DNA of 64,000 nt from Monomorium pharaonis. Its lineage: Eukaryota > Arthropoda > Insecta > Hymenoptera > Formicidae. Position numbers and translations under genes: made by a program. Positions 1 through 11,510 of the stretch are shown here, piece after piece. Under the pieces are notes generated by a model. The model was not told the DNA's origin. It worked only from the letters and a program-made list of their open reading frames with translations, and did no database searches. The stretch spans positions 982,309-1,046,308 of the forward strand of contig NC_050477.1 in the NCBI RefSeq assembly GCF_013373865.1. The letters run 5' to 3'. Each line of letters begins with the position of its first letter. The first letter of the stretch is position 1.

Positions 1-2
1 AA

Positions 3-479
3 GTGATTCCTTCTAACAAAATACATATTAAATACAAGATAAAAAAACCGCGACGTATTAAGTCGAAACACTTAGGTTGGCAAACACAATCGAACAATTT
101 TGCCTACCTTCGTGATAAACGCGATAACAACTCGTTTACATTTGAGGAACAAGTAATTGAATCTCCTTCGGTATCATCGCAAGAATTACTGTTCGAAAAA
201 TTATCAAAGAAGTCAGGTCATCCTCACCGAACGCGTCACAAATCGGTGAATGAAAGACTTCTCATTCGACCGGACGCTATCGATTTCGAGTACGATGACT
301 CTGACGAAAATGCGGCAATCGCCAGAATGTTGCAGGATGAAAAAAATTTGTCTCTTACCAAGGAGCTAACGGCAGAACAGGCGAGACATGAAATGTCGAG
401 AACTGTAAAGAAAGATCTTAGTAGGGATACGAGGAAAAAAAAGGAACATAAAAGATGGTTCGAAGTAAACTACTCGTAA
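3..479 (+). CDS. 3' end of an unrecognised protein-coding gene (partial at window start)
   Basis: An open frame runs from the window edge to TAA at 477-479 and looks like real coding sequence: it has no simple repeat, it is mixed and charged, and it is followed by a poly(A) signal at 503-508. The first codon here is GTG, so the true start, or the upstream exon, lies before the window. The visible 158 residues have a very basic beginning (residues 6-22), a serine-rich middle, an acidic patch (DFEYDDSDEN, about 94-103), then AAIARMLQDE (104-113), and a lysine/arginine-rich C-terminus ending WFEVNYS. The alanine-leucine-glutamine pattern in AAIARMLQDE resembles ubiquitin-binding MIU helices, but this is only a pattern match. 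I do not recognise the family. It is transcribed in the same direction as the GATA gene, about 26 kb upstream of it. Confidence 0.6.
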   Translation: MIPSNKIHIKYKIKKPRRIKSKHLGWQTQSNNFAYLRDKRDNNSFTFEEQVIESPSVSSQELLFEKLSKKSGHPHRTRHKSVNERLLIRPDAIDFEYDDSDENAAIARMLQDEKNLSLTKELTAEQARHEMSRTVKKDLSRDTRKKKEHKRWFEVNYS

Positions 480-502
480 ATCGTGAAGCATCAATGTTTA
501 TA

Positions 503-508
503 AATAAA
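503..508 (+). other. Poly(A) signal AATAAA of the upstream gene
   Basis: A canonical AATAAA lies 24 bases after the stop codon of the partial coding region and is followed by AT-rich sequence. The 3'UTR would be very short, a few tens of bases. Other AATAAA-like strings occur in the AT-rich DNA downstream, so a longer 3'UTR is possible. Confidence 0.5.
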
Positions 509-1624
509 TCATTTTATATATATATAAATTATTAAAACATTAATTATTAATAACTGCATAATAAAAAAGTGTGTCTCAATTAGTTGTCAAAAAATATAGT
601 AAAAAATAAAGCTTAGTGAATATTTACATTTGGAGGTGGAGAAAGAGAAAATATTTTTTTTTAACAATAATATCAAAGTAAATCGTTTAACATTTTTTTC
701 ATTAAAATATATATTGTATTAAAAATATGATTTTTAAAACTAAATGATAAACTTCAATTACATTATAAACAATGATTGCTAATGCAGTCAGTTCTGCAAA
801 CGATGGTTGTTTTACAATGAATCGTCAATTAACAATGTAGTTTATACGAATGAAACATTTGAGTTTAATTAAATAAGATATTCGTGTAATAATCCAAAAT
901 TAATAAATCTTTATTAGATCTCTTTTAGTTTTTGAAAAGATCTATCAATAAGTTAAAAATACTTAATCCTTCGTATAATTTGCAGCTCGCCAATTAATCG
1001 CTTTTCTGAATTAAATTAAAAGAAGGATCACAGACACGCTACTTGAAACTAAAATATTACATTACATAGAATTAAAATGTAATCTAATATTTGTGACGAA
1101 ATAATAAAATGAATTATTTTGTCTGAAAAGAGTTGATTCGGAAAAATTTTGAAATTCCGACAACTCTCTTAATTTCGAAGTAACACACGCATGCGAATCT
1201 CAGTATCGTTCGTCGAAAGACAGGAACGCAGATATCGCCGGCGATGCGTGCATATAGGGGCGCGTTCTTTGTGGCGAGCAAAAGACAGAGAGGATGAGGG
1301 AGACACACTCCGTTTATGCGCGCGACATGGAGCAGCAGCATGAAGGTACGTGACACAGACGTCACATTAGATTTGGAGGCTAGGACGTGTACCAGCACAA
1401 ACATATCTCGCGGCGATCTCGCATACCCCCTGCGTACCCTCTTCGCTTACCCTTTCTTCCTTTCGCCCGGAGCAAGCACTTTGCTTTTCGGCGGCGCGCG
1501 GCTGCGGCTTCAGATACTGCGGAAGATAATCTCGATCTACGCCAAACAGCGTGAGCGACTATGCTCGGATAATATAGATAGCATTCAGCCCGTTCCTCTC
1601 GCATCTCACCCGTCCGCATCTAAC

Positions 1625-1628
<4 letters not shown>

Positions 1629-1706
<78 letters not shown>
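1629..1706 (+). repeat. (TC)n microsatellite
   Basis: Uninterrupted TC dinucleotides over about 78 bases, followed at 1740-1779 by a second, interrupted TC tract. The apparent Ser-Leu and Arg-Glu open frames across it are repeat artefacts. Confidence 0.95.
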
Positions 1707-1709
<3 letters not shown>

Positions 1710-1740
1710 CCCTCTTTCTCTACTGTTCCCGCGTACTCCG

Positions 1741-1771
<31 letters not shown>

Positions 1772-2639
1772 GTCTCTCTGTCAGTTTAAAGGCGACTGAA
1801 TTCAATAATGCGCCCGTGTATACGAAGCCTGAATGAGGGCATTGTTGGTCCCTCGAACCAGTATACTCTCTCTCTCTTTCTCTTTCCCTCCCTCTTACTG
1901 CTTCCCGCGCTCAATCTGTTTATCTTTCCATCTGAGTTCCTGTCTCCCTCCCCCCCCCCCCTTCATCTCCGTAAGGTGAACCAGAGACATACATGGACCG
2001 TCCACGTATATGCGGGAGTTTGCGTGTCGCGTTCCGCGAATAATTCTTTCCCGATTCTTCGGTCAACGAGATACACCGTATCGAGAGGATAACGAGAAGA
2101 TAAGGAGGATAATCTGGGTACAAGTCAATAGTCATTTTTCGTTATTTTCGTTCTTACATATATCTTTCCTTCCTAACGGATGTTTCTTACGTTATTTTAT
2201 TTTTGTTATGTTATTTTATTTCTTGGATCGAAATAAAAAATTACAATTTGCCCTGTCTAAGATTGATTCCTTGCTCAGTTATTACTATCATTATATTTCT
2301 ACAGGTCTCTAACAATTAACTGACTAGTCTTAAATCTTTAACACTTAACTCGTTAATTTCAAATGTTATTAACGTCTCGTAATGATACGTTTCTCCCCGT
2401 CCGAACTAAAAACTGCTTAGTTTTAACGCCTTTAAGGCTTTAAATCTCCGATCTCGTACTTTCTTCATACGCAATAATGTTAAATAATTATGTGTACCTC
2501 GAAACAAAATCTGATAGAACAGCGAAACGCTTTGAGCGAATGGGGCGATCATGGTTTTCCTCTCCTCCCCGTTCCTCACGTTGATCACGAAATTGCCTAA
2601 AGCGTTGCAATAAGCCATAAAGATACTGTAGCGGATACC

Positions 2640-2657
2640 AGCGCGCGCGCGCGCGCG
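2640..2657. repeat. (CG)n dinucleotide tract
   Basis: Alternating CG over 18 bases inside otherwise AT-rich DNA. Such a tract can adopt Z-DNA. Confidence 0.85.
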
Positions 2658-3066
2658 GTATATACGTGAACCCTTCCTTATAAAGATATGTGTATCCTGC
2701 ATCGAGAATAATTATATAGACGCGCACGGTCCGTAAACCAGCAGATTCGTACCGTAGATGCACCCTCGATGCACTCCGTCTTCTCGTTTTCTTCCATCTT
2801 ATCACGTCTCGCGCGGCTCGTACGTTTATTGACGTCTCAACGATGTGCGCGCATATGCATCTCCTCGTCAGGAAAGCGTGCGCACGCCGAATACGGGATT
2901 AAGCTCTCCTTCTTGCAGCACGGATATTGATTAAAAAAGATGGCCAGAAAATTTTGAATCTTCGTTATAATTATATCTGATTAGAACTATCGGCTTAGAT
3001 TAAATGTACACAAGGAAAGAGGGATTTTGCAACAAATCTGGAAGTAATTATGTTGGACATGTAAAC

Positions 3067-3095
3067 TGGTTGCTAGAATGTCAAAACTTTTTGCA
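3067..3095 (+). repeat. Dispersed 29-bp sequence shared with 56709-56737
   Basis: TGGTTGCTAGAATGTCAAAA and the bases following match the copy in intron 4 at 26 of 29 positions. All three differences are A/G transitions. Clear inverted ends were not found around this copy. Confidence 0.55.
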
Positions 3096-3353
3096 ACAAT
3101 ATTACCTGAGCTTCGTACGCAAGTATTTTCTAATCTATATCCAATGAATTTTTAGAAATTGCTGTAAAATTATTCCGTTCGCGTAGATTAAAATAAATAC
3201 ATTTTCTCATATGTTACTATTCCTGCTCCATAAAAGAAGCTAACAAATTGACGTCGTTTACAGTACGTATAATCTGCTAATTAAATGTTGGAAAATTCAT
3301 GAGAACGGCATATTGGTATCGTTATTACGATAAATAGCTTCAGACGGTTCCTG

Positions 3354-3445
3354 CAGGTGACAATATCGAATACGTAGACGCGTGTACATCGACGATCGCA
3401 GTGATATCTGCCGTGCAGGTGCCTCAGGTGCGAGGCACCTGAGGC
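3354..3445. promoter_or_regulatory. E-box cluster with perfect hairpin
   Basis: CAGGTG occurs at 3354-3359, 3416-3421 and 3425-3430, and its complement CACCTG at 3436-3441. The last two lie in the arms of a perfect inverted repeat: 11-bp arms at 3421-3431 and 3435-3445 around a 3-base loop. CAGGTG is bound by Snail-family repressors and by bHLH dimers. A role as an enhancer or silencer is an inference. Confidence 0.35.
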
Positions 3446-5400
3446 CAACGTTTAACGGCGGATGTCTCGTTGGTCTTAACGACGTCGCGCCCGATCGAAT
3501 TTAGATTTTGATAACAACGTGACAATTTCTGTCTTATTACTGACATCGAACAAAATGTCAAAAGAAAAAAAAAGTACGTTTATTGACGGCATCCATTTAG
3601 AAAATCGTGGATGTAATGGAATTTGTTTTCGAAGTTTCCGTTTTGCAAGAAGCTACGTCACGATCCATTATTAAAGATGATTAAAATATTATAAGGTGAA
3701 CCGAAGTCAACATAATTGTATGATTACGTTAATTAAGCGTCGACCTGCCTATTTCCATGAGATACGCTCGTAAATTCCGAGTACGCCGTAAATTACTGGT
3801 TTCTTCGAGAAGCCGATATAATTCTGCTGATACATATATTGAATAATAATTACATTAGGCAGCGCATTGCGTATGCACACGCGATATAGCGCACGGAATG
3901 TCGATGAGGAATGTTTTCCGTTCGTAAAAATCACGAAAATCGCAGAGAGAATCCGTACGTCGACTAAGAATCGTACTCAAGCTCAATTATTCGATATGCA
4001 TATCGGTGTAATTTACGTTATGCATCATGGAAATTGAAGGAAAATTCAAGTGGGTTGTCAAAGGCATCACTGTTTACAGGGCTTAACGCAGTCGAACATT
4101 GTCCGCAACAATGGTCTCGCATTACGAGCTTCTCATTATGGCGGTACAACTCTTTTTGTTCGTGCGGATTAAGGTCGCCCCGTCGCAGCGGGTAGTCTCA
4201 CCTGGAGGCTTTACAGGTTTTGAGGTCGATGGAGGTAGGCTTAAAAGAATCCATGGATTTCGAATGCGGAAAATACAGTTGTCCACTCTGCGGTCGATAA
4301 TACCTGAGACAATGTGTTGTTCTAGTTTAGGGACGTTCTCGAGATTTTACAAAAATCACGCCGACCCTCCGAGGGGATTTTGATCTTATCGAAACATCGT
4401 ATGGCGCCATAAGCGCCATGAGCGCCTTTACAATTTTTCGTATCACTTTTCTATGTATGATACCACAGATATACTTCACGACAAAAGAAAAAAGATGTTC
4501 TATTAGTATCTAGATGCATGTAAAATTTTATCTTTATCCAAAACTTGTTTTTTTCTTTCACAACAACACTCTTTTTATCTCTGTAATTAGAAACAGATTT
4601 AATATAATGAAAGGATATCCAAGGAGACGGAGGATAGAGGAATTTAAACTCCTTTTAAATTTATTTTTTTATCTTTAATTTTAAAATATACGATATGTTT
4701 TACATATTTAACTTTAAATAATTTTTTATTGTCACAAAATATTGAAAATACGTCGAATCGCTTTGGAAAAAATTGTTTGAAAAAAATTTGTTTATAATCT
4801 AAAAAGCAATTTATTGATGTAAAAGCTGCTTATATGGGATAAAAATTGATAACTCTCCCTCCTGTTCTATCTCCCCCAAAAAGTCCCCTGGATACGTTCA
4901 TGTAAATTATAAAAAAATTCTTGAATAAAGTTTTTTTTTTTTTTAAGAAATAATAATAAACACTAATATCTGTAAACGGTTTCGTGTGCTCCTCTATCTA
5001 ATACTTGAAACAATATATCTAACTTGTAGCCCTATGTGCATGACCTAAAAGTGTCTAGATTTGTCACGAAGGGTCGTAAAACCCTAACAAGATCCGATAT
5101 ACAATTGGATAACAACGCTATAGAGCAATATAATCTGTAAAACCGAATATTCAAAAACAAATCAGCTACAAAAGAAAACTCGAACTGCCACGTGTGGTAC
5201 ATGAAATTTTCGTGAAACACGTAATTTTCAACACAAACTTGTAAAAATGTATAAATGTACGATATATTAAGAATGTCGAAAAGATAACAAGAAAATTTAA
5301 ATTTAAACTTACGTCCCGAATATGATATGCCCGTTTCTCGAGACTATCAAGAATTCTACATGACTATGGGGCCTTTTGAGAAATCCTTCATTCCTCCCGA

Positions 5401-6340
5401 GAAATGAAGCGCGGAGGTGAGCGTAGTCGAACATGCAGGCCGCAATAGATACACAGTTAATGGAGACATCGGTTATCCGTGTCAATTCTCTTTAACCTTC
5501 CAATTACTACAATACTTCCTAGAACAGCGCAATCACGTACGCAACACCTGGCATGCAAGTCTGTGTCAGTGTGGTCCACCATTCTCTCCGTTGTCCCGCG
5601 AACGAAAGACGAGAAACGAGAGACAAAATCGAAAAAACTGTAGTGTGAGAGGGAAGGGGGAGAATTGCGGAAGTGGGAGAAAAGAACGAAAAAAAAAATC
5701 GGCCTCTCTCCTCCTATCAGCCTGTTCCTCCTGGCGTACCCCCTGCGTTACGTGCGAGCCGGTCGAAAAAAAAAAAACGCGAGGAGAAACAAAAATATAG
5801 AGAGGGGTGGGTTCGTTTAATTTTGCGGTTTAATTATTTTTTAAATTAAAGCCGGCGCGCTCGCGCATACACACGCGCACGTGTACGGCGTATGTAGTTC
5901 CGCGCGCACGATCCATGTTTTATATTCCTTCCAGAGATACGCCGGGGCGCCCGGCCAGGAGTCGGCGGTGCGCGGGGGTTGGCCGAGGAGCAAGGGGGTC
6001 TGTGAATCGGGTAGGAGGCCGCGACGCGCGGGGAATACCTTTTGAATGTGAAATACCGTCTCCGGCAAGGGCGGCGGCAAGCCGGCGGTGGCACGGAGGA
6101 AGAGGCCGGGGGTTGTGGCTGGCAAGGGGGTGGCTGATTGTGTGCTCGTTCGTTCACCAGCTCGCGCGCGCTAGCGCGGGTACGGTGGCCGCGAGGGAAA
6201 CGTGGTAAAAAAAAAAAAAAAAGAAAGAGAACGGAATAAAAATGTAAAACGCGACTCGCCTCGGGCTTTTTCTCCGACGTATGTGAAGATGCGGTCCGTA
6301 TGTGTGGTCGTGCGGAATACGAGTAACCTCCTCTCTCTCT

Positions 6341-6385
<45 letters not shown>

Positions 6386-6995
6386 ATCGCTGTTACACGT
6401 GTAGGTGCGTGTGTGTGTTTGCGCGCGCGTCGGAGGGAGAACGCTTTTCCAGAGGCTTTTTCATATTTCTGGACCTGTCCCGTTTCGCGCGGGTCTCGCC
6501 CGGCGTTTTCTATTGGCGGTCCCGCAGTTATTAAACCGTTTCATTGGACACGGAGTTTACCTGTTACGCGCAACGAGGAAAACGCAACGGAATAAGGATA
6601 TCACGCTGCTGGATCTCTCTTGACGGCTGAAAAAGTCCCCCATCCTCCCACCCCTTCCCCCGCGGTGCGCCGCGTCCGCCTTTCTTTAATTACGTCTGCG
6701 ACCGTGCCGATAATCATCGGGCCGTCGTAAAGATGCGAACGATTAAAGAAGGCCGATTTGACGGGGGGGATGGAGGAGGGCGCGAAAACAATTCCGCGTG
6801 AACAAAACCGCGCCGGTGAAACGCTCCCCGCGCGAGAAGGACGGCGCTCTCGTGCTCGGTTCGGAACAATATCTGCCTGGATCTGCGTGTTCGTGCGCTG
6901 TGCGCGAGTTTCTCGTAAAAATGTCCGTTTTCGCGTGCATACCGGTATGCCAAAGTATACGAGTTACTGTACAATATATCTTTTAGTGAGATAAC
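5401..6995. other. CpG-rich intergenic island
   Basis: Base composition changes sharply from AT-rich to CpG-dense at about 5.4 kb and falls back at about 7.0 kb. It contains a poly(A) run near 6205-6223, a (TC)n tract at 6345-6381 and many CGCG runs. Overlapping open frames on both strands are what high GC content produces by chance. None has a recognised domain. It could be a promoter or enhancer island. Confidence 0.5.
6345..6381 (+). repeat. (TC)n microsatellite
   Basis: About 37 bases of pure CT/TC dinucleotides, preceded by a shorter TC run from about 6329. Confidence 0.95.
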
Positions 6996-7420
6996 CTCCG
7001 ATATCTCTGATATATATTGTTACCGCCATACGCGCGTTCTACACGGTATACACTTCGTTTTCCGCCATATATATTTGGGCAATCAGAAAAATATTCTATT
7101 TACTACTAATCTCGCTTGGGAAATGTCAAGTTGAAAAAAAAAGTTAACTTTAAACATTTCCTGGAACGGGACCATGAAAATAAGGGCGCGATCGTTGAGA
7201 ATATCTGCGATTTATTACATGTAAATTACTAACTTTCTTCAGGAGGAAGCAGAAAAGTCGAGAGATCGGGATACAGTGTTGCAATTAATTAACAGTTCCT
7301 GCAATTTAAATAATTGTTTACTGTTTAGGGAATCATATATATCCCCTGCGAGAGTTCCTTGTATAAATTAAAAGAAGTGATGCAGAAACCAGGAGAAAAT
7401 TGCGTCGCGAAAGATCAAGA
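6996..7420. other. Intergenic DNA, nothing recognised
   Basis: AT-rich spacer between two CpG-rich islands. I see no gene, repeat or notable motif. Confidence 0.6.
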
Positions 7421-8330
7421 TCTTAAAGGACGAAACTGACGTTACCCCCCTCGTGAACTTCTTCAGCGTTAAGTACCTTTACATTAGCACGATAAGTCAG
7501 GTGAATAGGATGGCAGGTCGAAGGGGCGGGTTGGGGACGAGCGGGTGGCCCGTGGGCCGAGAAGATGTATTTTTTCACCCCTTTCTTGCAATAAATCTGC
7601 TCGCGGGGAATTAGTTTCGAGATAAAGTATAATATCGGGCCCCCGGTGGGTGACGTCAGAGGCTGCTCCCCAGTATTTATGGCCGCGATAGTGTCAGTCG
7701 TGTGCGCTCGCCGCCCGTTCTCTAGCAGCAGCAGTAGGCACCCAACTGCCGTTGTGGCCCCCTTGTACAACCCCTCCACCACCACCACCACCTCCTCCTC
7801 CTCCGCTTACACCACTGCCGGAAAACCGCCAGCGCCCGACAAACCCCCTCCGCCTTCACCTCCGCCCGTCATCCTGCCGGCGGGGTAAATTATTGGAAAA
7901 TAGTCGGCCGCTCTGAGATCCTCTTTCTGGCGTCGCGACGCCAGCGCGGGCGCGATCCTTCTTCTGTTTTGTATTCCGCGGTACCTTCGGGTGCCCGTCT
8001 GATTTATGCCTCTTCTGCCACCGTTCCCTCGCCCTCCCGTCACCCCTCGTCCTCCTGAAACGCCTCTCCCAGCGTTCGCTCCCCCTCCCCCGCGCTGTTC
8101 CGGTGCGCGAGGGGGATGAATTTTGTCTCGCACGCTCTACACTTTATCTCGCAAACTTCCCAGCCCTGTTTCCCATTTCTCCTCCTTCCAACGGTGTATC
8201 GACTTTTTCGTATCCACGCCTTCGCGATATAGGTACTCGCGGGGCGATACAATGTATCTCGGAGTCTTTATTTCCCGCGCTAAGGTTTCTTTGTCTCCGT
8301 ACGCTTCAGGAGCTCTTTAAGTCTTGATTT
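7421..8330. other. CpG-rich intergenic island with CRE
   Basis: A second GC-rich block. It contains a full palindromic CRE (TGACGTCA, 7651-7658), an arthropod-initiator-like TCAGTC at 7694-7699, a guanine-run motif at 7523-7545 and an (ACC)n/(TCC)n tract at about 7769-7804. Proline- and serine-rich frames across the triplet repeats are not credible proteins. Promoter activity is possible but unproven. Confidence 0.4.
7651..7658. promoter_or_regulatory. Consensus CRE palindrome TGACGTCA
   Basis: A perfect 8-bp cAMP-response element, 43 bases upstream of TCAGTC (7694-7699), which fits the arthropod initiator consensus. CRE sites are bound by CREB/ATF bZIP dimers. An 8-bp site can occur by chance in 64 kb. 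Confidence 0.4.
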
Positions 8331-9060
8331 TTCGAAAAAAAAAATGCAATACATTTTGTGCAAAAATAGAGCAATCGTTTCTCCTCAGATTTTACTTTGA
8401 TCGCTGTATTCATGTAAAAAGGTCATCAATATTGGAATTATTTCTATAAGAGTTAGAAATAAAACTTTGAAAATATAAATGTAATCTAGAAAGTATCTTC
8501 TATCAGATGGTGTACAAGTTATTATAATACTATTTGATATCTTAATAATTAATGCTTTGCAACACAATAAAAAATCAAAGAGACATTAAGCTCCAAAACT
8601 AGTATAATTGATTACATTGTTGTTTTTCTTTTTCCTTTAACAAAAATCATTTGTACAAAATATTAACAATTCATAAAAGCCTCAAACTAAATCACATTTT
8701 AGAAACGAAACATTCGTTCGATTGGGAGAATTCTTGATGCAGAACTGAATTGTAATAAAAGACTAATTTTTAAATAATAATATATCTATAAAAAACCGGA
8801 ATAATATTTATTTACACAAAAATTTCTAAATGCTTCTTATTTTTGTTTACTTGATAGTTGTTCTCAATAATATCAAGATCCAGAACTCAACACAAAAGAT
8901 ATCAATAATCATACCGATGCTACACTGAGAGAAAAATGTCGAAGTATTAAGAATCAAATATTTCTTGTGGCGTTTTCTTCGATATTTATTTGTTATAAAT
9001 TAAACGCGTTAACTTTACGCATTCCAATAGCTGCATTAACTTCGTCTTCAGTTATAAATT
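8331..9060. other. AT-rich intergenic spacer
   Basis: Low-complexity AT-rich sequence with no convincing open frame or structured repeat. Confidence 0.65.
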
Positions 9061-9535
9061 TTACCGCACCGCGTGTGTATTATGCACGACGTGTCCCGTC
9101 TAACAGATGGCCGCGCACTCGTATCAGGATGTTCCCCCGGGAGATCTAACGAAATAATTGTGATGTCAACACCGCGCGGGGCCCGTAGTTTCGTAAGCTC
9201 GCGGTACGGCGGCTATGTTTACGGCAGCCTCGTCTCCGCTCTGCACTTGCTGAGCAGATGGGCGACGGACATTTGATTCGGCCAATTGACCCCGGCGGGT
9301 GGTGGCCCTCCCCGCCGCGACGGGGTGAAATCGATCCTTAATGCGCGCCGCGGGAAGGCCCGGTCGCGCGCGGGTCCCCGGACTCTTAACCGCGCTGTAA
9401 TCCGTGCGATATCGCGCCGCCGGCCACGCAATGGTTACGCACCGGCTGCGTGCTTTGCGGCCCATTGCGCCGTCACCCGCTGAATTTACAACTATTGATC
9501 CGCGCGCGGATATAGGTAGATGTGGCACCAGTCGT

Positions 9536-9562
9536 AAAAAAAAAAAAAAAAAAAAAAAAAAA
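9536..9562 (+). repeat. Poly(A) tract
   Basis: A pure run of 27 adenines. No target duplication or retroposon body was recognised next to it. Confidence 0.9.
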
Positions 9563-11312
9563 CCGTCCAGCGCACTCGCGACAGCCGATCGTTCTGACGA
9601 CGATAAAAAGAAGAACGAAAAGCATTTACAGAGTGTCGACTGAGGACGCTCTCCCTGCAGCGTGAAGACGCTTGGTGACATTAATATGAATTATTTCAAT
9701 CTTCGAATATCTTTCAGTTCTTCGATCATGAGTGAAAATTGAAGGTCGCGAGGTTTCATTTAATTCGGGATCGGCGAAGGAATTAAAAATAATCGCAGGC
9801 TATTAAACTTACGTTAAGCAATTTAAAGAGCAACAGCAGATATATACATATATATATTTTTTTTTCCGAAACATAGCTGGTGACAAGTAGAACTTCGCCG
9901 TCCCGCACGATGACAGGTTTAATTTACGTTGGTAAGGGTAAGCCCGCATCGACGCGCCGCATATTTCGAGCAAGTACAAGAGTTCCCGCGTCATAAATTC
10001 CAGCGTCCCGTTAATTAGCACAGCGTGGGGTCAATTAACGCCAAGTCGAAGTGCGCGGTGCAAATTATCGGACGATTACACGTGCCATTAGAGGTACACC
10101 GTGCCGCGAGTACACCGCCGAACGACGCTCGCTCGGCTAAGAGGAAGAGCAGAGGCGAAGAGAGATGGGCAGGGTAAGAGAGCGAGAATCCCCCGGTCGA
10201 TGGCGAGGGAGGGGCCGGAGAGAAGCAAGGGGGGGGGGGAGGAGCAGGTCGATGTGCAAGCACAATCGTCTAATTTACGCAAATTGCAAATCCCGGCCCG
10301 GCCGATGCCGCGCGGCCGCATAATGTCGCCGATCCTGGTGCCGCCCGGCGCGGGCGCGAGCCAAGATCTAATAAAGCGACAAATCAGCCTAACGAGCGAC
10401 ACGCGGACGCCCGGAAATGCCGCCGCCTAATGCGGCGTGCCCCGTACGTTGCGCTAACGGCGGCACTAACGGCTTTCCTATGCATGGCCCGAGCATTCCT
10501 AGACTAGACGCGTCTGTGATTCTCCTTATCTCCGTTAGGAAATATTTAGGGGGGTGCGTTTGCCGCTTGGAAATTCACCAATCGCATCCCAGACCCCTTC
10601 GCTCGCTCGCTTCAAAAGGATATAGGCGATGATGTTACGAACGCGCATACTAAATTCTGAAAATAATGATACATGATTATGATGATTCGAAGTATATTTT
10701 ATTAATTCAAATTGCATACAGTCGTGCTCGCAGTAAGAACTTTGGGAATCAAACGAAAACGGACGCGCGCGAATAATGTTGTGCCTCCTGTCTTTTGCCA
10801 TTGTCGGGCCGTCTCGTCGAAAATTATGCCACCGATGGCGTCACGGGACGAGCGAGCGATCGAGCGAGCGAGTATTGAATTCAATAACGCCCGGATAACA
10901 TCGAGAAAGAGACATAGGCCGCTATCGTCCGCTACGTCGTAATGACGTAGAGAGTGGCACTCGCCACTATCTGCGGTCCGGTCGCGCAAAGCGATGGCCG
11001 AAATTAATTTTGGGCTTGACGTACGGCGCCTCATAATATTGTCTCATAACTCTCCGTCGCAATGGGGCTTATCTCGCGCGCGGTGGCGTTTCAATTAGCC
11101 GCTCGGCCCGCCAACGGCTCGACGGCCCCCGAAAGTCTTATCCTCCGCGTTGCATAATGCACGCATAAATACGCCGTTCGCCAATTAATTTTCACCGGCG
11201 CGGCGCGGCGATTCCTCTGCGAGATTCCTCGGCATCCTCGCGTCCGGCTCCGCGTCACGGATTTCGAAATTCGCGTCTATCGCGCGCGGAGCGGACTTTA
11301 TCGGCGGGCGGA

Positions 11313-11347
11313 TGTGTATGTGTGTGTGTGTGTGTGTGTGTATGTGT
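11313..11347 (+). repeat. (TG)n microsatellite
   Basis: TG dinucleotides interrupted by TATG at both ends. Confidence 0.9.
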
Positions 11348-11510
11348 AATAAACGCTTCGTTTTAGCGGTTTCTTCGCCGCCGGTTTTACATCGCTTGAA
11401 ATCTCCGCGCAAAACGAAGCGAGCTCATTTATCTGCGAAGCGAATTCTTATCCCGCCAAAAACGCAGCGGGCAAGATCTCTAATTAAGTTAGACGGAATT
11501 TAATTGCAAT

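Larger units (their letters stand above)
509..5400. other. Intergenic DNA, mainly AT-rich
   Basis: No convincing gene on either strand. Short open frames here have no recognisable domain and several run through simple repeats. The block includes two (TC)n tracts at 1629-1706 and 1740-1779, a (CG)n tract at 2640-2657, an E-box cluster with a perfect hairpin near 3354-3445, three 9-bp GCGCCATNA-like units at 4404-4430, and a 29-bp sequence at 3067-3095 that recurs near 56.7 kb. Confidence 0.7.
9061..11510. other. CpG-rich intergenic island with homeodomain-type sites
   Basis: The longest CpG-dense non-coding block upstream of the GATA gene. It has a poly(A) tract at 9536-9562, a perfect inverted pair of TTAATT-type homeodomain sites at 10009-10040, several TAATTA/CAATTA cores around 10.0-11.2 kb and a (TG)n tract at 11313-11347. 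Open frames are short, overlap on both strands and lack domains. The mixture of CpG-dense DNA with homeodomain cores is what developmental enhancers in Hymenoptera often look like. This is an inference. Confidence 0.4.

Noticed and set aside
1316..1805. Serine/leucine and arginine/glutamate open frames across the TC microsatellite
   Set aside because: These are pure consequences of (TC)n/(GA)n having no stop codons. The same applies to frames at 6154-6595, 17509-18418, 39988-40545, 41940-42304 and 58607-59290.
9536..9562. Poly(A) tract as a processed pseudogene or LINE/SINE tail
   Set aside because: No target duplications, no coding remnant and no internal promoter boxes are visible upstream. 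The same applies to 37379-37397 and 63713-63734.
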